Of a stretch of 64,000 bases of DNA, positions 10,791 through 20,600 are shown piece after piece; the first letter of the stretch is position 1; each line of letters begins with the position of its first letter. Source of the DNA: Clavibacter phaseoli (GTDB lineage Bacteria; Actinomycetota; Actinomycetes; Actinomycetales; Microbacteriaceae); contig NZ_CP040786.1 of assembly GCF_021922925.1 (NCBI RefSeq), positions 1,736,001 through 1,800,000 of the forward strand. Reading direction: 5' to 3'. The notes under the pieces were generated by a model. It saw only the letters and a program-made list of their open reading frames with translations. It searched no databases and was not told where the DNA came from. Made by a program: the position numbers and the translations under genes.

Positions 10791-13241
10791 CTAGCGGAAG
10801 CGGCGGAGGCGCAGGCTGTTCGTGACGACGAAGACCGACGACAGCGCCATGGCGAGCCCGGCGACGAGCGGGTTGAGCAGCCCCAGCATGGCGACGGGGA
10901 TCGCGGCGGCGTTGTAGGCGAAGGCCCAGAACAGGTTGCCGCGGATCGTGCCGAGCGTGCGCCGCGCGAGCCGCACGGCGTCGGCCACGAGCACGAGGTC
11001 GCCGCGGACGATCGTGATGTCGCCCGCCTCGATGGCCGCGTCGGTGCCCGTGCCCATCGCGATCCCGAGATCGGCTTGCGCGAGCGCGGCGGCGTCGTTC
11101 ACGCCGTCGCCGACCATCGCGACCACGCGGCCCTCGGCCTGCAGGCGGCGGACCGCCTCGAGCTTGCCCTCGGGGAGGACGCCCGCGATGACCTCGTCGA
11201 TGCCGACCTCCGCGGCGACGCGGTGCGCGGCGCCCGCCGTGTCGCCCGTGAGGAGGACGGGGCGGAGGCCGAGGGCGCGGATCCGGCGGACGGCCTCCGT
11301 GCTCGTGGGCTTGACGGTGTCGGCGACGGCGAGGATCCCGCGGACGGCGCCGTCCCACGCGACCGCGACGGCGGTGGATCCCTCCGCCTCGGCGTCCCGC
11401 AGCGCCGCAGCGAGCGTCGCGTCGGGCTCGGCGGCCCACCGCTCCGCGAGCCACGACGGCCGGCCGACGGCGACCGCGCGGCCGTCGACGACGCCGTGCA
11501 CGCCGAGGCCCGCGGTGGCGACGAAGCCCTCGACGGCCGACGGGGATCCGGCGCCCGCCGCCTCGACGACGGCGCGCGCGACCGGGTGCTCCGACCGCGC
11601 CTCGAGCGCGGCGGCGACGCGCACGAGCTCGTCGGCGTCGATCCCCGCCGCGGGCACGGCCCGCACGAGCGACATGACGCCCGTCGTGACGGTGCCGGTC
11701 TTGTCGAGCAGCACGGTGTCGATGCGCCGGGTGGACTCGAGCACCTCGGGTCCGGTGATGAGGATCCCGAGCTGCGCGCCCCGGCCCGTGCCCACGAGGA
11801 GCGCGGTCGGCGTCGCGAGGCCGAGGGCGCACGGGCACGCGATGATCAGGGTGGCGACGGCCGCGGTGAACGCGGCTTCGGGCGGGAAGCCGAGCAGCAG
11901 CCAGCCGACGAGCGTGCCGACGGCGAGCACGAGCACCACGGGCACGAAGACGGCCGAGACGCGGTCGGCCAGGCGCTGGATCCGGGCCTTGCCGGTCTGC
12001 GCCTCCTCCACGAGCGCGGCCATGCGGGCGAGCCGGGTCTCCTCCCCCACGCGCGTGGCGCGCACGAGCAGGCGGCCGCCGGCGTTGAGGGTGGCGCCCG
12101 TGACGTCGTCGCCGGGGCCGACCTCCACGGGCAGCGACTCCCCCGTGAGGAGCGAGCGGTCGACGGCGCTGGACCCGTCGACGACCACGCCGTCGGTCGC
12201 GATGCGCTCGCCCGGCCGCACGACGAACTCCTCGTCGACGCGCAGCTCGCGGATGGGGATCCGCCGCTCGACGCCGTCGCGCACGACGGCCACGTCCTTG
12301 GCGGCGAGGTCGAGGAGCGCCGCGAGGGCGGCGCCGGACGCGCGGGCGGCCCGCGCCTCCAGGTAGCGGCCGCCCAGGAGGAAGACCGTGACGGCCGCGG
12401 CGACCTCGAGGTAGACGTCGCCGGATCCGCCGCCGGGCTCCGAGACGAGGCTCATGGTCATGCGCATGCCGGGCTCGCCCGCGTCGCCGAGGAAGAGCGC
12501 GTACAGGGACCACAGGAAGGCGGCCGCGACGCCGATGCTCACGAGCGTGTCCATGCCGACGCCGCCGTGGCGCGCGCTGACGGCCGCGGACCGGTGGAAC
12601 GGCCACGCGCCCCACACCGCGACGGGCGCGGCGAGCGCGAGGGACAGCCATTGCCAATCGTCGAACTGGAGCGCCGGGATCATCGCCATGAGGAAGACGG
12701 GGACGGTGAGGGCCGCGGAGACGACGAGGCGCTGGCGCAGCGCGAGCTCCTCGGCGTCGGGGCGGCGGGCCGCGACGGCGTCACGGGCGGCGGGCGCCGC
12801 CGCGGGCTCGGGCGAGGCGGCGGATGCCGGATCCGCCGCGCCGGCGTCGGACGCGGCCGGCCGGACGCGCGGGGCCTCGACCGCGACGGGCGCGCGCCCC
12901 GCGGATGCGGATGCGGCCGGAGCAGGAGCGGACGCGACGTCCGCCGCCCCGCTCCCCCAACCGGCGCGCTCGGACGCGCGGTACCCCGTCCGCTCGATGG
13001 TGCGGATCGCGTCCTCGACGCTCGTGCCCTCGGGCAGCTGCACGCGCGCCCGGTGCGTGGCGTAGTTGACGGCCGCCTCGACCCCGGGCATCCGGCCGAG
13101 CTTCCGCTCGATGCGCATCGCGCACGATGCGCACGTCATGCCCTGCACGTCGAGGTCGACGCGCGTGAGCACGACGCCGTCCTCGGGCGGGGCGGCGACG
13201 GGTCCCGTGACGGGCGCGGATCCGGATGCGGGGTCGGTCAC
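10791..13241 (-). CDS. copA: copper-translocating P-type ATPase
   Basis: An 816-residue P1B-type ATPase that exports Cu(I) across the cytoplasmic membrane. An N-terminal heavy-metal-associated domain carries MTCASC (Cys37, Cys40), followed by an Ala/Pro-rich linker (about 95-165), eight membrane helices with the CPC motif in IACPCALG (about 467-472), the phosphorylation site DKTGT (about 511) and the hinge GDGVND (about 709). It is the last gene of csoR-copZ-copA. The GTG start at 13241 has GGAGG six bases upstream, inside the 3' end of copZ, and begins one base after the copZ stop codon. Confidence 0.96.
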   Translation of the reverse strand: MTDPASGSAPVTGPVAAPPEDGVVLTRVDLDVQGMTCASCAMRIERKLGRMPGVEAAVNYATHRARVQLPEGTSVEDAIRTIERTGYRASERAGWGSGAADVASAPAPAASASAGRAPVAVEAPRVRPAASDAGAADPASAASPEPAAAPAARDAVAARRPDAEELALRQRLVVSAALTVPVFLMAMIPALQFDDWQWLSLALAAPVAVWGAWPFHRSAAVSARHGGVGMDTLVSIGVAAAFLWSLYALFLGDAGEPGMRMTMSLVSEPGGGSGDVYLEVAAAVTVFLLGGRYLEARAARASGAALAALLDLAAKDVAVVRDGVERRIPIRELRVDEEFVVRPGERIATDGVVVDGSSAVDRSLLTGESLPVEVGPGDDVTGATLNAGGRLLVRATRVGEETRLARMAALVEEAQTGKARIQRLADRVSAVFVPVVLVLAVGTLVGWLLLGFPPEAAFTAAVATLIIACPCALGLATPTALLVGTGRGAQLGILITGPEVLESTRRIDTVLLDKTGTVTTGVMSLVRAVPAAGIDADELVRVAAALEARSEHPVARAVVEAAGAGSPSAVEGFVATAGLGVHGVVDGRAVAVGRPSWLAERWAAEPDATLAAALRDAEAEGSTAVAVAWDGAVRGILAVADTVKPTSTEAVRRIRALGLRPVLLTGDTAGAAHRVAAEVGIDEVIAGVLPEGKLEAVRRLQAEGRVVAMVGDGVNDAAALAQADLGIAMGTGTDAAIEAGDITIVRGDLVLVADAVRLARRTLGTIRGNLFWAFAYNAAAIPVAMLGLLNPLVAGLAMALSSVFVVTNSLRLRRFR

Positions 13242-13242
13242 G

Positions 13243-13458
13243 TCAGACCTCCGCGACGTAGCCGGCCTCGTCGACGGCGGCGCGGACGGCCGCGGGGTCG
13301 AGCGGGCCGTCGCTCTCCACGGTGACGGTGGACGCGCCGCCCACGACGAGGTCGACGGCGACGGACGCGACGCCGGGCAGCTCGCCGACCTCCTCGGTGA
13401 CGCTCGCGACGCAGTGCGCGCAGGTCATGCCGGTGACGGGGAAGGTCGTGGTGGTCAT
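13243..13458 (-). CDS. copZ: copper chaperone, heavy-metal-associated domain protein
   Basis: A 71-residue single HMA domain with MTCAHC (Cys13, Cys16), which binds Cu(I) and passes it to CopA. The predicted beta-alpha-beta-beta-alpha-beta fold fills the whole length. The start ATG has AAGGAGAT three bases upstream (minus strand), a strong Shine-Dalgarno. It sits between csoR and copA in a copper-induced operon and ends next to the copA start. Confidence 0.95.
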   Translation of the reverse strand: MTTTTFPVTGMTCAHCVASVTEEVGELPGVASVAVDLVVGGASTVTVESDGPLDPAAVRAAVDEAGYVAEV

Positions 13459-13511
13459 GGGATCTCCTTCGTGTCGTGCGCTGTCGATGGGTGCGGTGCC
13501 GGAGGCGCGGA

Positions 13512-13793
13512 TCAGGAGCGGACGAGCCGCGCGATGGCCGCGGAGGCCTCGCGCACCTTGTCGTCCGCGACCTGGCCGCCCTCGCGCGCGGCCTCCGCGA
13601 GGCAGTGGGCGAGGTGGTCGTCGAGCAGCTTCAGCGCGACGGTCTCCATGGCGCGCGTGACCGCGGACACCTGCGTGAGGACGTCGATGCAGTAGGTGTC
13701 GGACTCGACCATGCGCTCGATCCCGCGCACCTGGCCCTCCGCGCGCCGCAGCCGCTTGAGGATGTCGTCCTTGCCCTCGCTGTACCCGACCAT
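13512..13793 (-). CDS. csoR: copper-sensing transcriptional repressor CsoR
   Basis: A 93-residue all-helical repressor. Cu(I) ligands of the family are present as Cys35, His60 and Cys64, matching Cys36/His61/Cys65 of M. tuberculosis CsoR. Without copper it represses its own operon; copper binding releases DNA. The start ATG at 13793 has GGGAGG eight bases upstream; an upstream in-frame extension would read through the operators and is rejected. Two tandem CsoR-type operators lie just upstream (13821-13860), with the -10 box touching the first. Confidence 0.96.
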   Translation of the reverse strand: MVGYSEGKDDILKRLRRAEGQVRGIERMVESDTYCIDVLTQVSAVTRAMETVALKLLDDHLAHCLAEAAREGGQVADDKVREASAAIARLVRS

Positions 13794-13817
13794 GGCGGCC
13801 ACCTCCCGTTCCCGTCC

Positions 13818-13823
13818 ATGGTA
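13818..13823 (-). promoter_or_regulatory. -10 element of the csoR-copZ-copA operon
   Basis: On the minus strand TACCAT overlaps the outer edge of CsoR operator 1. Transcription would start near 13811, giving a leader of about 17 bases with the GGGAGG Shine-Dalgarno. Confidence 0.55.
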
Positions 13824-13837
13824 CCCCCTGGGGGTAC
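13821..13837. promoter_or_regulatory. CsoR operator 1
   Basis: GTACCCCCTGGGGGTAC is a perfect palindrome apart from the central base and has the TACCCC...GGGGTA form of known CsoR sites. It overlaps the -10 and spacer of the operon promoter. Confidence 0.85.
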
Positions 13838-13844
13838 CCACCGG

Positions 13845-13860
13845 AACCCCCCAGGGGTAT
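13845..13860. promoter_or_regulatory. CsoR operator 2
   Basis: AACCCCCCAGGGGTAT is a second, less symmetric CsoR-type site whose centre lies about 23 bases (two helical turns) from the first and near the -35 position. Two dimers or tetramers could bind the same DNA face. Confidence 0.7.
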
Positions 13861-13881
13861 GCCGCGGGCGCCCGCACGCGA

Positions 13882-13916
13882 CGACGCCGCGCCCCTCCAG
13901 GAGGGACGCGGCGTCG
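13882..13916 (-). terminator. hairpin after phosphomannomutase gene
   Basis: A perfect 10-bp stem (13882-13891 with 13907-13916) with a further inner CCCTCC/GGAGGG pairing, 22 bases beyond the manB stop. It insulates manB from the copper operon. Confidence 0.7.
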
Positions 13917-13937
13917 GATGCGGTGCGGGTCGCGGGA

Positions 13938-15365
13938 TCAGGCCCCGCGGATCAGCCCCAGGAGCTCGTCGCGGAGGGCGGCCATGCGCTCCTCGGTCGA
14001 CGCCTCGACGTTCAGGCGCAGCAGCGGCTCGGTGTTCGACGGGCGGACGCTGAACCACCAGAACGCGCCGTCGTCGCCGACCGGGCCGTCGACCGTGAGG
14101 CCGTCGAGCTCGTCGAACTCGCCGCGGCCGCGGAAGGCCTCGACGATGCGCTCGTAGGCGGCGGGCACGTCGTCGACCGTGCTGTTGATCTCGCCCGACA
14201 GCGCGTACGGCGTGTAGCGCGCGGAGAGGTCGGACATGAGGCCGTCGGTCTGGCCGAACTCGGCGAGCAGGTGCATCGCGGCGAGCATGCCGTTGTCGGC
14301 GCCCCAGAAGTCGCGGAAGTAGTAGTGCGCGGAGTGCTCGCCGCCGAAGACGGCGCCCGTGGCGGCCATCTGGTCCTTGATGAGCGAGTGGCCGACGCGC
14401 GTGCGGACGGCCGTGGCGCCCGCCGCCTCGATGGTCTCGGGCACGATGCGCGAGGTGATGAGGTTGTGCAGGACCGTGACGTCCTCGTCGGGCGACTGGG
14501 CCTTCACGCGCGAGATCTCGCGGAGGGCGACGATGGCGGCGACGGCGCTGGGCGTGACCGCCTGGCCCTTCTCGTCCACCACGAAGCAGCGGTCCGCGTC
14601 GCCGTCGAAGGCGAGGCCGAGGTCGGCGCCGTGCTCGACGACCGCCTTCTGCAGGTCGACCAGGTTGGCCGGCTCCAGCGGGTTCGCCTCGTGGTTCGGG
14701 AACGTGCCGTCGAGCTCGAAGTAGAGCGGGATGATCTCGATGGGCAGCTCGGGCAGGCCGGCCGCGGTGCCGAGCACGGCGGGCACGGTCATGCCGCCCA
14801 TGCCGTTGCCGGCGTCGACGACGACGCGCAGCGGGCGGATCCCGGACAGGTCGACGAGCTGACGGAGGTAGCCGGCGTAGTCGGCGAGCACGTCGCGCTC
14901 GCGCACCTCGCCCGCGGGCTCGACGGGTGCGATCCCGCCCTCGAGGAAGCCGATGGCGCGGTCGCGGATGGCGCCGAGGCCCGTGTCCAGGCTGATGCCC
15001 TGCGCGCCCGCGCGGGAGAACTTGAGGCCGTTGTAGGTGGCCGGGTTGTGGCTCGCGGTGAACATGACCGCGGGGGCGTCGAGGGATCCGGACGCGAAGT
15101 AGGTCTCGTCGGTGGAGCAGAGACCGATGAGGAGGACGTTGCCGCCGCGGGCCGTCGCGCCGCGCGCGAACGCCTGGGCGAAGGACGGCGAGGAGTCGCG
15201 CATGTCATGCCCGACCACGATCTCGCTCCCGGCGGCTCCGAGCTCGTCGACGAAGCCGGCGCCGAGGGCCGTGACCAGCTCCTCGGTCAGTTGGCTACCG
15301 ACGAGACCTCGCACGTCGTAGGTCTTCACGATGGCGGTCAGCGTCTCGGCGGCAGTCGTCGTCAT
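13938..15365 (-). CDS. manB: phosphomannomutase/phosphoglucomutase
   Basis: A 475-residue alpha-D-phosphohexomutase that interconverts mannose-6-P and mannose-1-P (and perhaps the glucose pair), feeding GDP-mannose or dTDP-sugar synthesis. The phosphoserine loop is TASHNP (Ser105), the Mg loop is DGDADR (about residue 252) and the phosphate-binding C-terminal RPSNTEPLLR is intact. It follows DUF3499 with a 4-base ATGA overlap, as in the conserved actinobacterial arrangement, and ManA lies 7 kb away. Sugar preference cannot be decided from sequence alone. Confidence 0.94.
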   Translation of the reverse strand: MTTTAAETLTAIVKTYDVRGLVGSQLTEELVTALGAGFVDELGAAGSEIVVGHDMRDSSPSFAQAFARGATARGGNVLLIGLCSTDETYFASGSLDAPAVMFTASHNPATYNGLKFSRAGAQGISLDTGLGAIRDRAIGFLEGGIAPVEPAGEVRERDVLADYAGYLRQLVDLSGIRPLRVVVDAGNGMGGMTVPAVLGTAAGLPELPIEIIPLYFELDGTFPNHEANPLEPANLVDLQKAVVEHGADLGLAFDGDADRCFVVDEKGQAVTPSAVAAIVALREISRVKAQSPDEDVTVLHNLITSRIVPETIEAAGATAVRTRVGHSLIKDQMAATGAVFGGEHSAHYYFRDFWGADNGMLAAMHLLAEFGQTDGLMSDLSARYTPYALSGEINSTVDDVPAAYERIVEAFRGRGEFDELDGLTVDGPVGDDGAFWWFSVRPSNTEPLLRLNVEASTEERMAALRDELLGLIRGA

Positions 15366-15583
15366 GCTCCGAAACCTACCTCACCGAGCACCCCGTGCCG
15401 GACGATCTGCCATCCCTGCGGGGCCGAGAGGCGGGCCGCGTGGCGGTCGCACAGGTCGTAGCTGTGCGGCTCGGAGTCGTGGCTGAGGGGCCCGAGGACG
15501 GCCATGGAGTCCGCGTAGACGTAGGTGAGCGTGGTCGTGGCGCCGCCGGTGCAGCCGACGCGGGAGCAGGGCCTGTTCGTCAT
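15362..15583 (-). CDS. DUF3499 family protein
   Basis: A 73-residue protein typical of DUF3499, with Cys6 and Cys11 near the N-terminus and a central CDRH segment (about 45-48), a pattern suggesting a small zinc site. It is always found next to phosphomannomutase in actinobacteria; its function is unknown. The start at 15583 has TAGTGT nine bases upstream and no Shine-Dalgarno. Its stop overlaps the manB start (ATGA), so the pair is coupled. Confidence 0.9.
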   Translation of the reverse strand: MTNRPCSRVGCTGGATTTLTYVYADSMAVLGPLSHDSEPHSYDLCDRHAARLSAPQGWQIVRHGVLGEVGFGA

Positions 15584-15592
15584 GTCGGGCCC

Positions 15593-15622
15593 ACACTACC
15601 GCCGACCCCGGGGCCGTACGAT
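15593..15622. promoter_or_regulatory. divergent leaderless promoters for DUF3499 and protease-like genes
   Basis: Only 45 bases separate the divergent starts. On the minus strand TAGTGT (15593-15598) is nine bases before the DUF3499 ATG; on the plus strand TACGAT (15617-15622) is six bases before the ATG at 15629. Each -35 must lie on or beyond the other's -10. Confidence 0.55.
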
Positions 15623-15628
15623 GGGGCC

Positions 15629-16072
15629 ATGCCACGATCGCGCCGCCGGGGAGGCCACGTCTCCATCCGGGGCTCCTGGCGGGATCGGCACGGCCGCGGC
15701 CTCCGCTCCCCCGTCACCGGGCCGGAGCTGCCGGTGCTGCGCACGCGCGCCGACGTCTTCGACCAGACCATCGCGTCCGCCGCCGAGTACCTCCGCGGCC
15801 TCTGGCCCGACGAGCTCGACCGCGTCTCGTTCGAGGTCGCCGCGCTCCCCGCCGAGAACAGCGAGCGGGACGGCATCGACCGCTGGAGCGTCCTCGCCGA
15901 CGAGCGCCGCGTGATCTTCTACCGCCTCCCCATCGAGCGCCTCGCGCACCTGCACGAGGACGACGAGTACCACCAGCGGGCGCTCGTCGAGGGCTGCGTG
16001 TACCGCGCGGTCGCCGAGCTGCTCGGCAAGGACCCGTGGGAGCTCGCGCCCGACAGGTACGACCCGCACTGA
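15629..16072 (+). CDS. metallopeptidase-family (zincin-like) protein lacking HExxH
   Basis: A 147-residue protein occupying the place where actinobacteria carry a small zincin-type metallopeptidase beside DUF3499 and whiB. The body (VFDQTIASAAEYLRG ... EVAALP) resembles that family, but the expected HExxH zinc site is absent: the equivalent segment reads LVEGCVYRAVAELLGK, with no His pair. If homology is right it is catalytically inactive and perhaps a structural or regulatory remnant. The ATG at 15629 has TACGAT six bases upstream and no Shine-Dalgarno; the first 25 residues are strongly basic. Confidence 0.75.
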   Translation: MPRSRRRGGHVSIRGSWRDRHGRGLRSPVTGPELPVLRTRADVFDQTIASAAEYLRGLWPDELDRVSFEVAALPAENSERDGIDRWSVLADERRVIFYRLPIERLAHLHEDDEYHQRALVEGCVYRAVAELLGKDPWELAPDRYDPH

Positions 16073-16139
16073 CCGCGGATCCCGAACGGGCGTCAGGCGT
16101 CCGCGTCTCCGCGCGCGGAGCGGCCGGCTCGGACCGGCG

Positions 16140-17657
16140 TCAGGGGTGGACGCGCAGCGGGTCCGCGGCCGGCAGCACCGGCACGACGGGCAGCGCCGCG
16201 GATCGCCCGGGCTCGGCGAGCGTGACGGTCGCCGTGAGGCCGGTGGCGCCCTCGAGCAGGTAGGTGCGCCCGGCCGTGACGGCGACGGAGGCCGCGGATC
16301 CCGGGGGCACGTCGAGCGACACCGGATCCGATCCGTCGGTCGGCCGCGCCGTGACGGTCGCCGCCTGGCCGCCCGCGTTCCGCAGGTGCAGGAGCGGCGC
16401 CGGACCGGCGGGCACCGACACGAGCGCGTCGCGCGTGAGCGCCTCCGCGGACGGGACCCACGCGAAGTCGGTCGCGCCGCTCTCCGCCGCGCCGGACACG
16501 CTGCGCACGGCCGCGGTGACCGGGACCGAGCTCTGCACCGTGACCGAGTAGCGGCCGTCGGGGAGGTCGGCGACCGGCACGTCGATGGTGCGGCCCGCGT
16601 CGGCCTGCACCGTGAAGGTGGTGCCGGTGCCGTCGGTGCCCTCCTCGGGGGCGACGCTCACGCTGACGTCGGCGTCCTCGGATCCGGGGACCACTATCCG
16701 CACGGCCGTCTCGCGGTCGGGGTCGGTGCCGGGGTCGGAGCCCGCTCCGGGCGCGGATCCGCCCGCGTCGGCCGCGGGCTGCTCCTCGCCCTCGACGGGC
16801 GCGACCGCGGCCGCCTGGGAGTCGATGCGGAGCCCGGTCATGGCCAGCTCGGTGGACGGGGCCGCGGCGGGGCCGATCCAGTCGACGCCGCCCGCGAGGA
16901 GCCCGCGCACCGTGCTCTGCTCGAGACGCGCGACGATCTGGCCGCCGCGGCTCTGCACGTGCACGGCCGGGGAGGAGAGGTCGGGGGCGAGGCCCGCGAG
17001 GCTGAGCACGCGGCGGCTGCCGGCCGGGACGGAGATCCCGCTGGCGCCCGGGGCGCTGACGGCGCCGTCCTCGCCCGTGATGGCGAGGTCGACCGTGGAG
17101 GAGACGCCGGACGGGTTGTCGAGCACGACGAAGGTGGTGCGGCCGGTGGTCGTGGCGCCGCCGACGAGCCACGCGTCGGCCGTCGCCTCGGCGCACGACG
17201 CGACGGCGAGCCCCGCGAGGTCGGACTCCGTCGCGATCTCGGAGGACGCGCCCGCGAGGTCGGTCGGCGCGTCGTCGACGGCGCCCGCGACGGCGAGCAC
17301 GGAGGGGGCGCTGGACGCCGCGCCCTGCACGTCGGGAGCCTCGAGGCGCGAGGTGCGGACGTCGGGGGCGGCGCCCGTCGACCCGGTCACGGCGGATCCG
17401 CTCGTCGTGGCGGCGCTCCCCTCGGCGACCGCGGTGGTCGTCGAGGCGGCGTCCGCGGCGGGCGGGCGGAGGAGGGAGCCGGCGCAGACGCGCTGCTGAT
17501 CGGTCGCGACGGGGGTCACGAGCACCGAGGGGGCGCTCGCGTCGCTGGCTGCGGGCGGGAGCAGGAGGGCGCCGGTCACGACGACCCCCAGCACGGCGAC
17601 GCCGACGATCCCGGTGGTCACGCGCGTCGCGATGCGCACGGCGTCACGCGTGGCCAT
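16140..17657 (-). CDS. DUF5719 family membrane-anchored extracellular protein
   Basis: A 505-residue protein with one transmembrane or signal-anchor helix (about residues 17-38) and a large Ala/Val/Ser/Thr-rich exterior region predicted to be beta-sandwich repeats; this matches DUF5719, found in actinobacteria directly after a large membrane glycosyltransferase. ATG 17657 is chosen for its strong upstream GGAGGA; a longer in-frame reading would add a Thr/Pro-rich segment inside the glycosyltransferase gene. It overlaps that gene's end by 14 bases, implying coupling. Its role is probably to assist the glycosyltransferase outside the membrane, an inference from context only. Confidence 0.85.
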   Translation of the reverse strand: MATRDAVRIATRVTTGIVGVAVLGVVVTGALLLPPAASDASAPSVLVTPVATDQQRVCAGSLLRPPAADAASTTTAVAEGSAATTSGSAVTGSTGAAPDVRTSRLEAPDVQGAASSAPSVLAVAGAVDDAPTDLAGASSEIATESDLAGLAVASCAEATADAWLVGGATTTGRTTFVVLDNPSGVSSTVDLAITGEDGAVSAPGASGISVPAGSRRVLSLAGLAPDLSSPAVHVQSRGGQIVARLEQSTVRGLLAGGVDWIGPAAAPSTELAMTGLRIDSQAAAVAPVEGEEQPAADAGGSAPGAGSDPGTDPDRETAVRIVVPGSEDADVSVSVAPEEGTDGTGTTFTVQADAGRTIDVPVADLPDGRYSVTVQSSVPVTAAVRSVSGAAESGATDFAWVPSAEALTRDALVSVPAGPAPLLHLRNAGGQAATVTARPTDGSDPVSLDVPPGSAASVAVTAGRTYLLEGATGLTATVTLAEPGRSAALPVVPVLPAADPLRVHP

Positions 17658-20600
17658 CTGTCCTCCTGCGGTCGTCGTCGTCGGCGCCGCGGGCGCGGTC
17701 GTCGTCCCGGTCGGCGGCGGGCGCGGGAGCCGCGTCGTCGCGCTCCCCGTCGTCCCCGGCGCGGCGCTCACCCGCCTGCGGGATGTCGCCGAAGGGCGCG
17801 GCCTCCACGGCCTGTCCCGTCGGCTCGTCGAGGTAGGCCGGGGTGCCGCGGTCGTCGTGCGCGGGCCGCGGCTCCACGGCGTCCGCCGGGCGCGCGTCCC
17901 CCGCGGCGACGGGCTCGCGGTAGGCGGGCAGCGGGCGGCTGCGCGCCGCGAGGCCGCCGGTGGGGATCGCGAGGAGCAGCGTGAGCGCGAACACGAGCGC
18001 CTGCGCCGCGAGCACGCCCGCGCGCCCTGGGTCGTCGAGGTTGCCGGGACCCGCGACCTGGGCGACGAGGTCGTCGCTGCCCACGAAGCGCCAGAGCAGC
18101 CCGGCCTCGGTCTGCCCCACGGCCGTGAAGACGGGGTCGTCGTCGAGGGCGGCGCGGGCGCGGTCGTGCACGACGGTCTCCGCGTCGCCCGACGGTGTCT
18201 CGAGCAGCACGTAGCTGATCCCGAGGCCCTGGAGGTCCTCCGTCGCGTCGAGTCCCGAGCGGGAGGAGACGTTGCCCGCGAGCTCGGCGACGCGCGTCTG
18301 CGTGTCGGACAGCGGCCCGATGGTCGAGTCGACCGTGGAGACCTGCTCGAGCGTGCGTCCGGCGCCGCGCTCCACGTCGGCGGAGAGCGAGCCGTCGTCC
18401 CCGGCGCGGAGCACGAGCGTGCCGACCGCGGGATCCGTGGCGGCCTCCGCGACGACGAGGCCGGGCAGCGAGGTGTCGGTGGTGGCGCGCACGGCGGTGG
18501 ATCCGGCGACCGCGGCCGAGACGAGCGGGAGGGCGAGCACGACCAGGGTCACGGCGGCCACGAGCCCCGGCACGACCGAGCGGCGGCCGAGCGTCGCGAA
18601 GCCGAGCACGAGGGCGCCGGCGAGGCCGAGCCAGAGGAGGCTGAGGCCGGACCCGGGCCAGACGGCGACGACGTCGGATCCGGTCGACTGCACCACCGTC
18701 CGCGCCGCGAGCACCGCGGTCGCGAAGCCCAGCACCGTCACGCCCAGCGCGAGGGCGGCCCGGTGCGATCCGCGGAGGAAGAGCGCCGCGATCGCGCCCA
18801 GCACGAGCGGCGCGACCAGGACCGCGACGACGACGAGCGGCACGGCGGCCGGCAGTGTGGCGCCCAGCGACTCGACGAACGCGGACCATCCGCCGAGGCC
18901 CGAGGTCGGGAAGCCGAGCGCGAGGCCGGGCACGTCGGCGGGCGTGAAGCCCGCGGGGACGGCCGGGTCGGCGGCGAGGGCGAGCGGCTGCCCCTGCATC
19001 ACGCGGTAGACGACGAGGGGCGCGACCAGGGCGACCAGCGGCACGGGGATCGTCGCGAGCCGGCCGGCACGGCGCCCGGCCCGCACGGTCGCGACGAGCC
19101 ACAGCATGAGCACGGCGGGGACGAGCGAGGGGGCGGACGCGCCGACGGCGGCCATCAGGATCCCCGCCACGGCGGACGCGGACCACGAGCGGGGCGCGCG
19201 CAGCACCGCGAGCGCGAGCCACGGGAGGAGCAGGTGCGCGAGCACGGCCGGCAGGCGGCCCTCGCCGAGCGCGATGAGCAGGGTGGGCGCGAGCGTCCAG
19301 ACCAGGGCGGCCAGGGCGCGCAGCCAGGCGTTGCGGGTCAGCTGCGCCGCGCACAGCCAGGCGGCGAGGGCCGCGAGCGGCAGGGCGGCCACGAACAGGC
19401 CGAGCACCGCGAGCGACGGCTCCCACGCGGTGACGCTGCCGAGCACGGCGAGCACGTAGGCGAATGGGTCGGAGGGGGCGACGGGTCCGGCGCCGGATCC
19501 GCGCACGCCGATGCCGACCTGCGCCCACAGCGCGCCGGCGCTCGGGCCGAGCGGCAGCAGCTGGCCGCCGACGAGGGCGGTGCCGGTGAGCCGCGGCAGC
19601 CACATGACGGCGGAGAGGAGGAGCGCGGCGAGCACGGTCCAGCCGCCGCCGGTGGCGAGGAACTCCACGCCGTCGGAGACGCCCATGTGCTCGACGCGGT
19701 ACTGCTCGCGGGCCAGCGACCGCCGGCGACGGCCGACCGCGAGCGGCTGGCGGAGGGAGGCGATGCTCGACCACGGCGCCGTCCGGGCCGCGGCGAGCCG
19801 GCGACGGCTGGCGCGGATCCGCCCGGGCGCCACGGCCACGCGCACCGCGGCGCCGATCTCCCCGGGAGCGGCCGTCGGGCGCTTGCGGAGCATCTGGAGC
19901 AGCGCGCGCAGGATGGCGAGGGGCACGAGCGAGAGCCAGTGGAACGGGACGGCGGCCGCCGGCGCGTAGGCGAGGCGGCGGTGCAGCTGGGCCTGCCGGC
20001 GCAGTCGACGGCGGCGACGGCGCGGCGTGCGCTTCCCGAGGAAGGCGGTGCCGGGGCCCGCGTCGCCCGCGGAGGCGACGCGGGCGGCGGGGACGACCAC
20101 GACGCGGTGGCCGGCGAGGCGGGCGCGGACGCAGAGGTCGAGCGCGTCGTCGATGGCGGGGAGCGCGTCGTCGAAGCCGCCCAGCTCGTCCCAGAGGCGG
20201 TGGCGCACCAGCATGCCGCCCGCGGCGACGCCGAGGACGTCGCTCATCTCGTCGTACTGCGCCTGGTCGAGCTCGACGTCGACGATCGGCACGGCCGCGC
20301 CCAGGGTCGTGAGCGTGGTCCCCATCTCGTGGATGTAGCCCGGGTGGTCCCACTCCATGAGCTTCGGGCCGGCGACCGCGACGCTCGGCGAGGCCTCGAC
20401 GGCGGCGAGCAGGCGCTCGAGCGCGTCGGGCGCGGGCGCGTTGTCGGCCGAGAGCAGCCAGAGCAGCTCGTGGTCGCCCTCGGGCGCGGGGATCACGCGG
20501 ACGGCCTGGTCGACGGCCTGCCCGAAGGTCATGCGCGCGGGGGCCTGCACCATGCGCGTCGGGTCGGACGCGGCGAGGAGGGCGGCGGATCCGTCACGCG

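Noticed and set aside
17768..20353. An 861-codon minus-strand frame overlapping the large glycosyltransferase
   Set aside because: Same cause; no domain, extreme Arg/Pro content, and the overlapping frame encodes a clear GT2 protein.
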